A stretch of 64,000 nucleotides of DNA from a virus: positions 40,347-104,346 of the IMG/VR virus record IMGVR_UViG_3300030419_007002; one strand, 5' to 3'. A model generated the notes under the pieces. That model saw only the letters and a list, made by a program, of their open reading frames with translations. It did not search any database and was not told the DNA's origin. Shown here piece after piece: positions 23,262 through 32,545 of this stretch (position 1 is its first letter; every line of letters starts with the position of its first letter). The translations under genes and the position numbers were made by a program.

Positions 23262-24017
23262 ATGAGTGTTTTACCGTTATTTAAGTCACATTATTCCTTA
23301 GGTAAAAGCATATTAACCTTAGAAAGCCCAGAGTCAGTATACCCAGAAGGCCCTGACTCCATTATAAAGATATGCAAAGACAATGAAATATCCTCTTTCT
23401 TCTTGATAGAAGATAATATGAGCAGCTTCCTTCAGGCCTATAAAAATTCCTGCCTAGAAAACATAAAGTTTAACTTTGGTTTAAGGTTAACCGTATGTAA
23501 TGACATGGAAGCAAAAAACCAAGACGAATTAACTAAATCCTGCAAGTATGTTATTATTGCAAATAATGATGAGGGGTACAGAAAGTTAATAAAAATTTAT
23601 TCTTTAGCTTCTCAGAGGGGCTTCTATTATGAGCCAAGAATAGATTTTAAAAATTTAAAATATATTTGGTCAGAAAAAGACTTGACACTGTGCGTTCCAT
23701 TTTACGATTCTTTCTTGCACAAGAACTCTTTGCATGATCATATATGTCAACCAGATTTTGATTTTACTTCTCCAGTTTTTATGGATGAAGATAATGATAA
23801 TTTTATTGATATTTTAATCAAAAATAAGATCAGAGATTTTTGTAAGGATAAATACGAAGTCCTAGATGCTAAAAGTATTTTTTATCATAAAAGAGAAGAT
23901 TTTAAAGCTTACCTGACCTTCAGGTGCATTAACCAAAGAACTACCTTGGACAAACCAAATTTTGACCATATGACCTCTAGAGAGTTTTGCTTTGAAAGCT
24001 GGAAGGAAAAAGTATAA
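23262..24017 (+). CDS. DNA polymerase III alpha, separate PHP-like N-terminal piece
   Basis: A 251-residue protein matching the N-terminal PHP domain of bacterial DnaE: LFKSHYSLGKSIL takes the place of 'HxHSxYSLLDG', followed by a layout of PHP strands, NNDEGYRKLIKIYSLASQRGFYYEPRID (in DnaE 'N..GY.NLl.l.S.a...GfyykPrid'). The two leading metal histidines are replaced (L-F-K), so PHP chemistry is probably lost. With the 880-aa catalytic piece downstream the total (1131 aa) equals a complete DnaE. The exonuclease gene sits between the two. Confidence 0.8.
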   Translation: MSVLPLFKSHYSLGKSILTLESPESVYPEGPDSIIKICKDNEISSFFLIEDNMSSFLQAYKNSCLENIKFNFGLRLTVCNDMEAKNQDELTKSCKYVIIANNDEGYRKLIKIYSLASQRGFYYEPRIDFKNLKYIWSEKDLTLCVPFYDSFLHKNSLHDHICQPDFDFTSPVFMDEDNDNFIDILIKNKIRDFCKDKYEVLDAKSIFYHKREDFKAYLTFRCINQRTTLDKPNFDHMTSREFCFESWKEKV

Positions 24018-24655
24018 TGGACGAACACCTTTTAAGATTTGACGAAGAGAAAACCTTGGTTTTTATAGACCTAGAAACATTTAATTTATGTTTAAGCTTC
24101 GAACATAATCTTCCGTGGCAAGTAGCCATGATTAAAATAGAAGGAAAAAAGAAAGTATCCGAAAAAAACTTTTTTATTAAATGGGATACGAAACTAAAAA
24201 TCGGGAGTGAGGCAGCAAGGATAACCAACTACAACCCCAAGGTAGTAAAAGACAAAGGTCTGAAGCCGGACGAGGTGTTCCCCACTATAGAAGACTGGCT
24301 AGATAATGCGGATTATATATTAGGCCACAATATCATAGGTTTTGATATGTTTTTAATTAAAGATTTTTATAAATACATGGGTAAAGACTGGTCTCACTTA
24401 ATGGACAAAATGATAGACACCAACTGTCTAGCCAAGGGTATTAAAAACGGTATTTTTTATGATGGAAAAGAGTCTCTCTGTGAATACCAATACAGAATGT
24501 ACCACAAGAGGGTTAAAGGGGTCAAAACGAACCTAGATGCTCTGTCTAAAGATTTTGATATTAAATATGACAAAACGAAAAGGCACGATGCACTCTATGA
24601 TTTAGATCTTAACGTCAAAGTATGGGATAAATTAAAATGGCAGGTGGAAATTTGA
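24017..24655 (+). CDS. dnaQ: DnaQ-like 3'-5' proofreading exonuclease
   Basis: A 212-residue DEDDh exonuclease: FIDLETF (D18, E20), YILGHNIIGFDMF (second Asp) and KRHDALYDLDLN (His and last Asp). This is the epsilon-subunit type that removes mismatched 3' nucleotides. It is coupled to the PHP-like gene by TAATG and overlaps the polymerase gene by 19 bases, so the three should be made in a fixed ratio and form one holoenzyme. Confidence 0.9.
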   Translation: MDEHLLRFDEEKTLVFIDLETFNLCLSFEHNLPWQVAMIKIEGKKKVSEKNFFIKWDTKLKIGSEAARITNYNPKVVKDKGLKPDEVFPTIEDWLDNADYILGHNIIGFDMFLIKDFYKYMGKDWSHLMDKMIDTNCLAKGIKNGIFYDGKESLCEYQYRMYHKRVKGVKTNLDALSKDFDIKYDKTKRHDALYDLDLNVKVWDKLKWQVEI

Positions 24656-27279
24656 AAACTACATTAGAAAAAAAATCCAAAGGATACTCTTTACCCATGC
24701 ACGGGGTAAGGTTGCCTTCCTTTAGTATTGATATTGAGGATAAACGCGCTATCGGTGCGAGCGAAGATTGCTCTAATTATGATTTTCTTCGCACCCTATC
24801 CGCAAAGACTTTTAAAGAAAAGATTGCTCCGAACCTAAACAAAAAAGAAGCTCAAGAATATAAAGATCGAGCCAAATACGAACTAGAAACCCTTAAGGAT
24901 TTAGATTTTATTGACTACATCCTCTTGGTGTGGTATGTATGTAGGTACTGTGATAAAAATAAAATCGAAAAGGGGTTAGGGAGAGGTAGCGCGGCGGGTA
25001 GTTTGATCCTTTACCTAATAGGGGTCACAGGTATTGATCCAATTAAGCATGGTTTATTTTTTGAGAGGTTCGTTTCCAAGGTAAGGGCTAAAAAAGAAGT
25101 TCATGATGGTGTTGTTTATTTAGATGGCTCATTAATGGCTGATATTGATTTGGATATTTGTTATTATGACCGGCAAAAAGTTTTAGATCACCTAGAAGAA
25201 AAGTTCAAAGGTAAAACATCCAAGATACTTACGCTTAATACCCTTAGCTCTAAACTTCTTATAAAAGAATGCGGAAAAATAACAGGTCATTCATCGAAAG
25301 GCGACATTGGAATTCCATTGACCGAAGCAGAAATGAATAAAGTGTCAGCAATGATCCCGAAGATATACGGCAATGTTACTGACATTCAGGAGGCGTATTC
25401 AGAAGTACCAGAATTTAAAGAGTGGTGCGACGAACACGAGGAGGTGTACAAAATAGCACTAAAACTAAGAAATCTAATTAAGAACAAAAGCGTTCACCCA
25501 TCTGCCATAGCTCTTTCTTATTCTGATCTTGAAGACTCCTGCCCGACAGAGTTATGTTCGGACAAGGTAAGCACTGTATCTTCTTATGACATGAATTGGA
25601 TGCAGCTTTTCAATGTTAAACTAGACGTATTAGGCTTGAGATGCGTATCTGTGGTATCTAAAGTATGCGAAAGGATAGGCGTTAAGAAGGAAGATCTCAT
25701 CCCTTATGTCAATGGAGAGCATAAAGATTCTTACGATAAAATATATGCCCACCTCCAACAGTTAAGGTCTAAACATGGATTATTCCAAATAGAAGCAGAC
25801 ACAGGCTTTAAAGTATGCAAGAGCATTAAGCCAAAAAATCTAGAACAACTAAGTGCCGTGTTAGCTATCGCTCGTCCGGGGGCGCTTCAGTTCGAGCAAA
25901 CTTATGCTGATTGGGCTAATGGAGGGGAGTATCAAGCTATCCATCCATTCTTTGATGATATTTTGTCTGCGACCGGAGGCGTTGCTTTATACCAAGAGCA
26001 GTTAATGAAAATGGCACACAAAGTCGGATTCACCCTAGATGAAGCGGAGATCCTCAGGAGAATTGTGGGCAAGAAAAAGGTTTCAGAGGTTCGCAAATGG
26101 AAAAAGAAAATTAAAGACAAGGTAAAAGAAAATAATCTAGACCCCAAAATCTCTGATATTCTGTGGCAAATCCTAGAGGACTCAGCCAATTATTCTTTTA
26201 ATAAATCTCATTCGATAGCCTATGCTGCGCTATCAGCAATAACCGTTTATCTTAAGTTTAATTATCCTAAAGAATTTTTCTTAGAACTGCTTAGGATGAC
26301 CAAGCATGAACCAGACCCAACTGAAGAAATTTCATATATACAAAAAGAACTTTATTCTTTTGGTATTAAGTTGTTAAGACCTCATATTGTAAAATCTAAA
26401 GATGATTTTTTTATTGAGGATAATAATATCAGATTTGGCCTTCTGTCTATTAAGGGCATCTCAGAAAAATCTATTGATAAAATTAAAAAGTTCAGACCAG
26501 AGAAAGAATACTCAAATAAATTTGAGATTTTTCAAGCAGCAGAAGAAGCTGGCCTGAATATAGGAACTCTCTCCGCCCTCATACAAGCAGGAGCCCTAGA
26601 AGGGGGATACAATCAATCCAGAAGCAAGGTAGTATTAGAATCTCAACTGTGGAAGATCTTAACCCCGAGGGAAAAACAAAGGTGTTTAGTCTTGGCAGAA
26701 GAAAAAGATAATGATTTAATTAATATAATTAATTCGTTAAAAACCCCGAGTGGAGAAGGTGAAAAACCCTTCATTAAAGAATCCAGATACGGAACTATAA
26801 AAAGAAAATACGTACCCTATGTTCAAATATATAAGCAAAATAGTAAATACGAAAATTTTGCTAACTGGTATTATGAAAATAAATTATTAGGATACACCCA
26901 TGGACAGTCCTTAAAATCTATTTTTCAAGATGAAATACCTAATTTAATTTATGTTTCTGACCTAGAGGATGAACCAGATAACGCAAGGGTAAAATTAATG
27001 GCCTATGTTGGCAAAAAAAGTTGGACAGGCACATCTAAAAACGGTAATAATTACTATAAATGCAATATCCTAGATGAGACAGGGTCTTACCAAGCTATGA
27101 TCTTCGATACCAAAAACAGAAAACTTCTCTCTCAATGCAGGGATGCGAACGGAGCACTACCGAAAGAAGGTAATATCGTTTTCGTAGCGGGAGCAAGAAA
27201 AGATGGCGTTATTTTTGCTGATAAAATCACCATACAAGATTTAAAAATATATACCAAACTATCAGAACTCAAAGAATGA
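24637..27279 (+). CDS. dnaE: DNA polymerase III alpha, catalytic piece
   Basis: An 880-residue C-family polymerase. The palm has KGLGRGSAAGSL (112-122) and the metal motif ADIDLDI (D169, D171), with a third Asp in NVKLDVLGLR near residue 328. Fingers contain ARPGALQF, YQEQLMKMA and FNKSHSIAYA. Then follow a helix-hairpin-helix (about 640, TLSALIQAGAL) and an OB domain (ARVKLMAYVGKKS ... KCNILDETG). It starts right after where DnaE's PHP domain would end; that piece is encoded by the gene two upstream. It replicates the phage genome with the phage helicase, primase and DnaQ. Confidence 0.93.
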   Translation: MAGGNLKTTLEKKSKGYSLPMHGVRLPSFSIDIEDKRAIGASEDCSNYDFLRTLSAKTFKEKIAPNLNKKEAQEYKDRAKYELETLKDLDFIDYILLVWYVCRYCDKNKIEKGLGRGSAAGSLILYLIGVTGIDPIKHGLFFERFVSKVRAKKEVHDGVVYLDGSLMADIDLDICYYDRQKVLDHLEEKFKGKTSKILTLNTLSSKLLIKECGKITGHSSKGDIGIPLTEAEMNKVSAMIPKIYGNVTDIQEAYSEVPEFKEWCDEHEEVYKIALKLRNLIKNKSVHPSAIALSYSDLEDSCPTELCSDKVSTVSSYDMNWMQLFNVKLDVLGLRCVSVVSKVCERIGVKKEDLIPYVNGEHKDSYDKIYAHLQQLRSKHGLFQIEADTGFKVCKSIKPKNLEQLSAVLAIARPGALQFEQTYADWANGGEYQAIHPFFDDILSATGGVALYQEQLMKMAHKVGFTLDEAEILRRIVGKKKVSEVRKWKKKIKDKVKENNLDPKISDILWQILEDSANYSFNKSHSIAYAALSAITVYLKFNYPKEFFLELLRMTKHEPDPTEEISYIQKELYSFGIKLLRPHIVKSKDDFFIEDNNIRFGLLSIKGISEKSIDKIKKFRPEKEYSNKFEIFQAAEEAGLNIGTLSALIQAGALEGGYNQSRSKVVLESQLWKILTPREKQRCLVLAEEKDNDLINIINSLKTPSGEGEKPFIKESRYGTIKRKYVPYVQIYKQNSKYENFANWYYENKLLGYTHGQSLKSIFQDEIPNLIYVSDLEDEPDNARVKLMAYVGKKSWTGTSKNGNNYYKCNILDETGSYQAMIFDTKNRKLLSQCRDANGALPKEGNIVFVAGARKDGVIFADKITIQDLKIYTKLSELKE

Positions 27280-28187
27280 AAATATTAGTTACAGGAGGCG
27301 CTGGCTTCATAGGCAGTCATTTAGTAGACCGCTTACACTTGTCGGGTCACGACGTCGTTGTCGTCGATAATGAATCTGCAGAATCGAATGAAAGATTCTA
27401 CTGGAAAAAGCGTGGCGTTAAAAATCTAATGGAGAGCATAGAGCATCAAGACTCTATGGAGTTTATCTTTAGGCAAGAAAAACCAGATGCCGTTTGCCAT
27501 TTAGCCGCAGAGTCGAGAATCCAAAAAAGCCTAAAAGAACCCTCCAAAGTTTGTTCTGTAAACTACGTAGGAACTGCTAATTTATTAGAGGCTTGCAGGA
27601 ACCATGGCGTTAAACGATTCATTTTTTCATCCACATCTTCGATATACGGAATAAGAAATAAGATTCCGCTTAGAGAAGATATGCCAGCAGATTGCCTAAC
27701 CCCTTATTCCATAAGTAAATTAGCTTCTGAAAGTTTATGTAATTTTTTTTACGAGAACTATGGGATAGAAACCATCTCCTTAAGATACTTTAATGTTTAC
27801 GGAGACAGACAACCGCTCAAAGGAATTTATGCTCCAGTTATAGGACTTTTCTTAAAGCAAGCCAAAGAAGGAAAGCCAATGACTATAGTCGGAGACGGAG
27901 AGCAGACAAGGGATTTTACCCGTGTAGAAGACATAGTGGAAGCGAACGTATTAGCGCTAACGACCGAGAACGATAAGACATTTGGTGAAGTTTTTAATAT
28001 AGGAACAGGCAAGGCCTACAAGGTCAATGAAATTGCCGAAATCATTGGTGGCGAGGTAGAGCATATTGCACCCAGACTAGGGGAGGCGCGACACACCCTT
28101 GCGGACACATCCAAGGCTAAAGAAATGCTGGGCTGGAGTGCTTCCAAAAATCTTGAAGATTATTTAAAAAATGAGTTGACTTTTTAA
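27276..28187 (+). CDS. NAD-dependent nucleotide-sugar epimerase/dehydratase (GalE-like)
   Basis: A 303-residue extended SDR enzyme: nucleotide motif GGAGFIGSH (7-15), VVVDN, HLAAESRI, catalytic Ser/Thr in FSSTSSIYG, and Y-x3-K in PYSISKLASE, followed by RYFNVYGDRQ and the RDFTRVEDIV segment. The pattern fits UDP-hexose 4-epimerases or dehydratases of this subfamily. It is coupled to the polymerase by ATGA, a sugar gene inside the replication block, and precedes the SSB-like and glycosyltransferase genes. Substrate not determined. Confidence 0.88.
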   Translation: MKILVTGGAGFIGSHLVDRLHLSGHDVVVVDNESAESNERFYWKKRGVKNLMESIEHQDSMEFIFRQEKPDAVCHLAAESRIQKSLKEPSKVCSVNYVGTANLLEACRNHGVKRFIFSSTSSIYGIRNKIPLREDMPADCLTPYSISKLASESLCNFFYENYGIETISLRYFNVYGDRQPLKGIYAPVIGLFLKQAKEGKPMTIVGDGEQTRDFTRVEDIVEANVLALTTENDKTFGEVFNIGTGKAYKVNEIAEIIGGEVEHIAPRLGEARHTLADTSKAKEMLGWSASKNLEDYLKNELTF

Positions 28188-28203
28188 CAAAGTTTGTTAA
28201 TAT
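28176..28203 (+). promoter_or_regulatory. Leaderless promoter of SSB-like gene
   Basis: TTGACT (28176-28181, inside the end of the epimerase gene), 16-base spacer, TAATAT (28198-28203), five bases, then ATG 28209. No Shine-Dalgarno site. This -10-to-ATG spacing decides the start at 28209 over in-frame TTG 28194. Confidence 0.72.
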
Positions 28204-28208
28204 TAATT

Positions 28209-28766
28209 ATGATACAATTTTACAAACCGAACGCAAAAAACACTGGCTCCGCTTGCTCTTTTTGGGTTAATAGAGATGGTTCAGTTATGGCCTCGTTAAT
28301 TAAACAAGCCTCTTGGGACAGTCAGAGAAAGATCGGGTCTTTTTCTAAAAATAAGGAGAACCCTAAAGGGCGAGTTATTACTAAATTATCTCGTACTGAG
28401 GTCGGTGGAATTCTTGACTCTATTGAATCTAATAGGGAATTTTCTGCTTACCACAGCAGTCAGAAGCAGGTGGTTCAAATGAAGTTCGGCCCATACATGA
28501 GGGGTGATTCCCAAGTAGGCTTCTCTTACTCCGTTAATAAACAAGATAAAGAAGACTCCACCTTTAAGGCTAGCTTTGTTATTGGATTTACTTTTCCAGA
28601 AGCTAGGGTTCTAAAACATGATTTGCAAAATTTTTTAGATAAAACAGCCCCGAGCCTTCAAAATAATCAAGAGGAAGAGTCACCGGTAAAGGTGGTAGAC
28701 CTAGAAGAACCACCTCAAGCTCAAGCTCAATCGAGCGAGAATAGTGACGAAGAAATTCCTTGGTAA
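28209..28766 (+). CDS. Putative single-stranded DNA-binding protein
   Basis: A 185-residue protein. The ordered part (residues 1-140; FYKPNAKNTGSACSFW, LIKQASWD, VVQMKFGPY) is followed by a Q/P/S-rich linker and the acidic end SSENSDEEIPW, which mimics the DDDIPF tip that SSB proteins use to recruit replication partners. The N-terminal fold is not the classical OB pattern that I can recognise. It sits between polymerase and recombination genes with its own promoter. The role is inferred from the tail and the context. Confidence 0.55.
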   Translation: MIQFYKPNAKNTGSACSFWVNRDGSVMASLIKQASWDSQRKIGSFSKNKENPKGRVITKLSRTEVGGILDSIESNREFSAYHSSQKQVVQMKFGPYMRGDSQVGFSYSVNKQDKEDSTFKASFVIGFTFPEARVLKHDLQNFLDKTAPSLQNNQEEESPVKVVDLEEPPQAQAQSSENSDEEIPW

Positions 28767-28769
28767 GGT

Positions 28770-30680
28770 ATGCCAAGAAAGAAAATATTATTACAAAGCG
28801 ACTTCTCCCTCGCTAAGACCGGCTTTGGCAGGAATGCCAAAGCTATACTTACTTATTTACATAATACAAATAAGTATGACCTAGTACATTATTGTTGCGG
28901 CCTGAATTGGTCAAACCCCCAGTTGACAAGAACCCCTTGGAAATCCATAGGCTGTCTACCCGATAACGAAGAAGAGACTAAAAATCTTAACAAAGACCCA
29001 AACGTTGCCAGATTAGCATCATACGGAGCGCACTATTTAGATAGAGTAATAGAGCAAGAAAAACCAGATGTTTATATAGCAGCCCAAGATATATGGGGCG
29101 TAGACTTCGCAATAGATAAGCCTTGGTTTGATAAAATAAACTCCGTAATTTGGACCACTCTCGACTCTTTACCCATCTTACCCGCCGCGCTAGAAAAGGC
29201 TCCCAAAGTTAAGAACTATTGGATTTGGTCAAATTTTGCAACGAAAGCCATGAACAGCTTAGGGCATTCTAATGTAAAAACCATGCACGGAGTTGTCGAT
29301 GATAAATACTTTCGCAGACTAAAAGACTCAGAAAGGAAATCCTTAAGAAAGCAAAATAATTTACCGCAGGATATATTCATGGTCGGTTTTGTTTTTAGAA
29401 ATCAACTCAGAAAATCTGTACCAAATTTACTAGAAGGATACAAAATCTGGAAAGATAAATATTACGATAAAAAACGACCCACTGGATTACTTTTGCACAC
29501 ACATTTCTCAGAGGGGTGGAATATCCTTAAGCTCGCTGAGGAATATAAGATAGATAAAAAAGAAATTTTTACGACTTACATCTGTAGAAATTGTTTAACT
29601 TATAATGTACAAAATTTTGTAGGACAAGATATAAAATGTAACTGTTGCGGAGAAGAAAAAGGTAAAATTACCACCAACGTCAGCGTAGGGGTTTCAGAAA
29701 AAGAGCTAAATGAGGTATATAATCTAATGGACGTTTACGCTCACCCCTTTACTTCCGGAGGACAAGAAATACCCATACAAGAGGCAAAGCTTACGGAGCT
29801 AATTACGCTAGTAACAGATTATAGCTGTGGTCAAGAGATGTGCGAAAAGGGGGCCGCATCCCTAGCCCTAGATTGGTCGGAGTACAGAGAGCACCAGACC
29901 GAATTTATAAAAGCATCCACGAAGCCTAATTCTATTGCAAAAAATATACATAAAGTATATAGCATGGGTCAAAAGAGGCTCAGAGAAATGGGCGAGCAAG
30001 CTCGCCAATGGACTCTAGACAATTATTCCCCCCAAAACGTAGGCTCACTTATAGAAAAAGAAATTGAAAATTTTGATTCTATAAAATATGATTTTCCCAT
30101 CAAGGGCAAACCGAAAGATCCAAATGCGGAAATACCCAAGATAGATGATGATAAAGAATGGCTTATATATATGTATAAGCATATTCTAAACATGAGCGTA
30201 GACCAAACAGATGAAGGGCATCAATATTGGATGCAGGAAATTTCTAAAGGCAGAAAAAGGTCAGAGATAGAACAGTATTTCAGAAAGGTCGCGCAAGAAG
30301 AAGGGGATAAAAAATCTGTAGATTTTGAAAATCTTCTAGATAAAGAAGACAAGGGGAATCGGATGCTATATGTTATGCCAGAAAGTATAGGTGATGTTTT
30401 TCTCTCTACAAGTCTTTTTAAATCTTTAAAAAAACAATATCCAAAATATAATCTATATGTTGCTACTAAAGAGGCAAACGCAGAAGTGCTAGACGGCAAC
30501 CCATACGTACATAAAGTGATACCCTATGTCCAACAAATGGATAACCTTCTCTGGCTAGAGGGGCAGGGGGACCATAAAGGGTATTTTGAGGTTGCGTTCT
30601 TGCCCCACGTAGGAACACAAAGGATGTTTGATTACCAACACAACGCAAAAGATGAAATAGCTTTTGATTTAAAATATTGA
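28770..30680 (+). CDS. GT4 glycosyltransferase fused to N-terminal half of a GT9 heptosyltransferase
   Basis: A 636-residue protein. Residues 1-430 are a GT4-like enzyme: LQSDFSLAKTGFGRNAKA at the start, then MVGFVFRNQLRKSVPNLLEGY and VYAHPFTSGGQEIPIQEAKL (the E-x7-E donor site). It has an inserted zinc-ribbon-like C-x2-C / C-x-C-C-G segment near residues 272-295. Residues about 532-636 start MLYVMPESIGDVFLSTSLFKSL, the N-terminal Rossmann half of GT9 (ADP-heptose:LPS heptosyltransferases), ending after FEVAFLPHVG. The other GT9 half is encoded two genes downstream. It probably extends an LPS-like glycan. Confidence 0.8.
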   Translation: MPRKKILLQSDFSLAKTGFGRNAKAILTYLHNTNKYDLVHYCCGLNWSNPQLTRTPWKSIGCLPDNEEETKNLNKDPNVARLASYGAHYLDRVIEQEKPDVYIAAQDIWGVDFAIDKPWFDKINSVIWTTLDSLPILPAALEKAPKVKNYWIWSNFATKAMNSLGHSNVKTMHGVVDDKYFRRLKDSERKSLRKQNNLPQDIFMVGFVFRNQLRKSVPNLLEGYKIWKDKYYDKKRPTGLLLHTHFSEGWNILKLAEEYKIDKKEIFTTYICRNCLTYNVQNFVGQDIKCNCCGEEKGKITTNVSVGVSEKELNEVYNLMDVYAHPFTSGGQEIPIQEAKLTELITLVTDYSCGQEMCEKGAASLALDWSEYREHQTEFIKASTKPNSIAKNIHKVYSMGQKRLREMGEQARQWTLDNYSPQNVGSLIEKEIENFDSIKYDFPIKGKPKDPNAEIPKIDDDKEWLIYMYKHILNMSVDQTDEGHQYWMQEISKGRKRSEIEQYFRKVAQEEGDKKSVDFENLLDKEDKGNRMLYVMPESIGDVFLSTSLFKSLKKQYPKYNLYVATKEANAEVLDGNPYVHKVIPYVQQMDNLLWLEGQGDHKGYFEVAFLPHVGTQRMFDYQHNAKDEIAFDLKY

Positions 30681-30681
30681 C

Positions 30682-31329
30682 ATGAAAGTTTTAGTACCAT
30701 TATTACTTAGGCCAAACGGCCCAGAAGTCTGGATTAAAAATGCAGAAAAAATTAAAAATAAATTAACATACGAAGACAAAGATGTTGTTATTTTCGACGA
30801 AGAGGTTTCGTCTTACCAAAGCAAATTTGCAGCAGAGGCTAACGCCAGAAATGCAGTGATAGACAAACACCTGAAGGATGAGCACACCCACGTCTTTTGG
30901 ATAGATACTGATGTCGTAGAATTTCATGAGAACATAATAGAAATGCTTTCCACTATTCCCGGAGCAAACCCACTAAAAGATATAGTAGCCCCGTTTGTTT
31001 TCTTAGAGGACAATGACGCTTGGCCTTTTAAAAGATTTTATGATATATCCTGCTTCATAGATAGTAACGGCGAGAATTATGATTATAAAGAACCCTATAA
31101 CATGTGGGAAAAAGAACAACCCCTGCACCGATGCAAATGCGTAGGGACATGCTTCCTAATGCCAGCTAGTATATATAAGATGGGGGTAAGATATGATCCG
31201 TATGATGAAAGAAACGAACACATACCATTTTTTGAAGAAGCGAAAGAAAGGGGTTTCGGCATATGGTCAACCCCCTTGGTAGAAATACGCCACGCCTTTT
31301 TACCGAAATATGGAATAAACTTTAGATAA
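30682..31329 (+). CDS. GT-A glycosyltransferase-like protein (Anp1/GT62-like)
   Basis: A 215-residue protein with ARNAVIDKHLKDEHTHVFWIDTDVVEF, the 'W-x-D-x-D' metal-binding pattern of Anp1/Mnn9-type and related transferases, preceded by a nucleotide-binding-like start. A CKCVGTCFLM segment follows. It lies between the two parts of the split GT9 enzyme, one base after the first. Donor and acceptor unknown. Confidence 0.6.
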   Translation: MKVLVPLLLRPNGPEVWIKNAEKIKNKLTYEDKDVVIFDEEVSSYQSKFAAEANARNAVIDKHLKDEHTHVFWIDTDVVEFHENIIEMLSTIPGANPLKDIVAPFVFLEDNDAWPFKRFYDISCFIDSNGENYDYKEPYNMWEKEQPLHRCKCVGTCFLMPASIYKMGVRYDPYDERNEHIPFFEEAKERGFGIWSTPLVEIRHAFLPKYGINFR

Positions 31330-31330
31330 T

Positions 31331-32515
31331 ATGCATTTAGTAGAAAGATATGCACTAGGTAGTGGGGCTAAAATAGACCAGCCTTATATTTTAGAAAAAT
31401 TTTTCCCCCACGACATGAATAGATACATAACGCTTCACCCAAGAAGCAAATATGATTCTAAGTGTTATGACTATTGGCAGGAAGTGGTTGACATCATACA
31501 TCCAGAATTATCCAAGCACGGGATCGACATCTTACAAATAGGAGTAGAAGGAGACCCCTTATTAAACCTATGCAAACACGCCGTAGGTGGAACAAGCATA
31601 GGGCAAACCGCATACATTCTTAAAGATTCGGAGCTTCATTTGGGTGCGGACAGCTTCCCTGTCCACGTAGCTTCTCATTATAACAGAAAAATAGTTGCGC
31701 TTTACTCTAACATTTATCCCAATCAAGCAAATCCATATTGGGGAAATAAAAAAGATCAAATACTTCTAGAAGCAGACAGGGAAGGCAAAAAGCCTAGCTA
31801 CGCAGCACAAGAAAACCCAAAAACAATCAATTCGATTAAGCCAGAAAACATTGCAGAGAAAGTCCTCTCGCTTTTAGGGCTAGAGTATTCTTATCCCTAT
31901 CAAACCCTAACGCGGGGACCGAACTTTTTATCTAGAAATATTCAATCTGTTCCTAGGGGAGTTTTGGATATACAAGGTTTGGCTGTGGACTCGATTATAA
32001 TGAGAATGGATTTACATTTTGATGAAAATGTATTAGCTAATCAATTGATGAGGACTAAATGTTCTATATTAAGCAATAAGCCCATATCGTTAGATATATT
32101 TAAACAGTTTAAAGAAAAAATTAATCAATTCGTCTACGTAATAGATGAGAACCATAACCCCTCGTTCATAGAAGATCTCATAAACACGGGGGCGGTTAGG
32201 CCGCTTCTCATATCTGAGATGAGTGCTGATAAGTTAAATAAGCTTAAAATTGATTACATGGATCACAGCATAATAATGCCGAAATCTTTGCCCAAAGAAA
32301 AAGATATAGAAGAAATAAAAAAGCACGGAATGGATAATCTTTATTATAAATCAAATAAATTTTTAATAGATAAAGGTCGCGTATATCCCAGCATAGCTGC
32401 ATGGCAACAAGAAGAATCTATACCCTCATTAGTAAATACTCCTCAAAAAGTTATCGACACAGATAATTTCTGGAAAGAAATACAAGATTATTACATTCTA
32501 AAGAAAAGCTCTTGA
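31331..32515 (+). CDS. C-terminal half of GT9 heptosyltransferase-like enzyme with extra domain
   Basis: A 394-residue protein. The first 200 residues match the donor-binding half of GT9: RYITLHPRSKYDSKCYDYW, LQIGVEGDPLL, then GGTSIGQTAYILKDSELHLGADSFPVHVASHYNRKIVALYS, which in heptosyltransferases reads 'GxTsl.e.aali..a.l.igvDSGp.HlAaa...p.valfg'. Residues 200-394 are unassigned. The matching N-terminal half is fused to the GT4 protein two genes upstream. The two halves together could rebuild one enzyme. Confidence 0.75.
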   Translation: MHLVERYALGSGAKIDQPYILEKFFPHDMNRYITLHPRSKYDSKCYDYWQEVVDIIHPELSKHGIDILQIGVEGDPLLNLCKHAVGGTSIGQTAYILKDSELHLGADSFPVHVASHYNRKIVALYSNIYPNQANPYWGNKKDQILLEADREGKKPSYAAQENPKTINSIKPENIAEKVLSLLGLEYSYPYQTLTRGPNFLSRNIQSVPRGVLDIQGLAVDSIIMRMDLHFDENVLANQLMRTKCSILSNKPISLDIFKQFKEKINQFVYVIDENHNPSFIEDLINTGAVRPLLISEMSADKLNKLKIDYMDHSIIMPKSLPKEKDIEEIKKHGMDNLYYKSNKFLIDKGRVYPSIAAWQQEESIPSLVNTPQKVIDTDNFWKEIQDYYILKKSS

Positions 32516-32540
32516 CTTATTACCTCCTTAATGTTAATAT
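32512..32540 (+). promoter_or_regulatory. Leaderless promoter of putative annealing protein gene
   Basis: TTGACT (32512-32517, overlapping the previous stop), 17-base spacer, TAATAT (32535-32540), five bases, ATG 32546. No ribosome-binding site next to the ATG. Confidence 0.75.
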
Positions 32541-32545
32541 AATAC

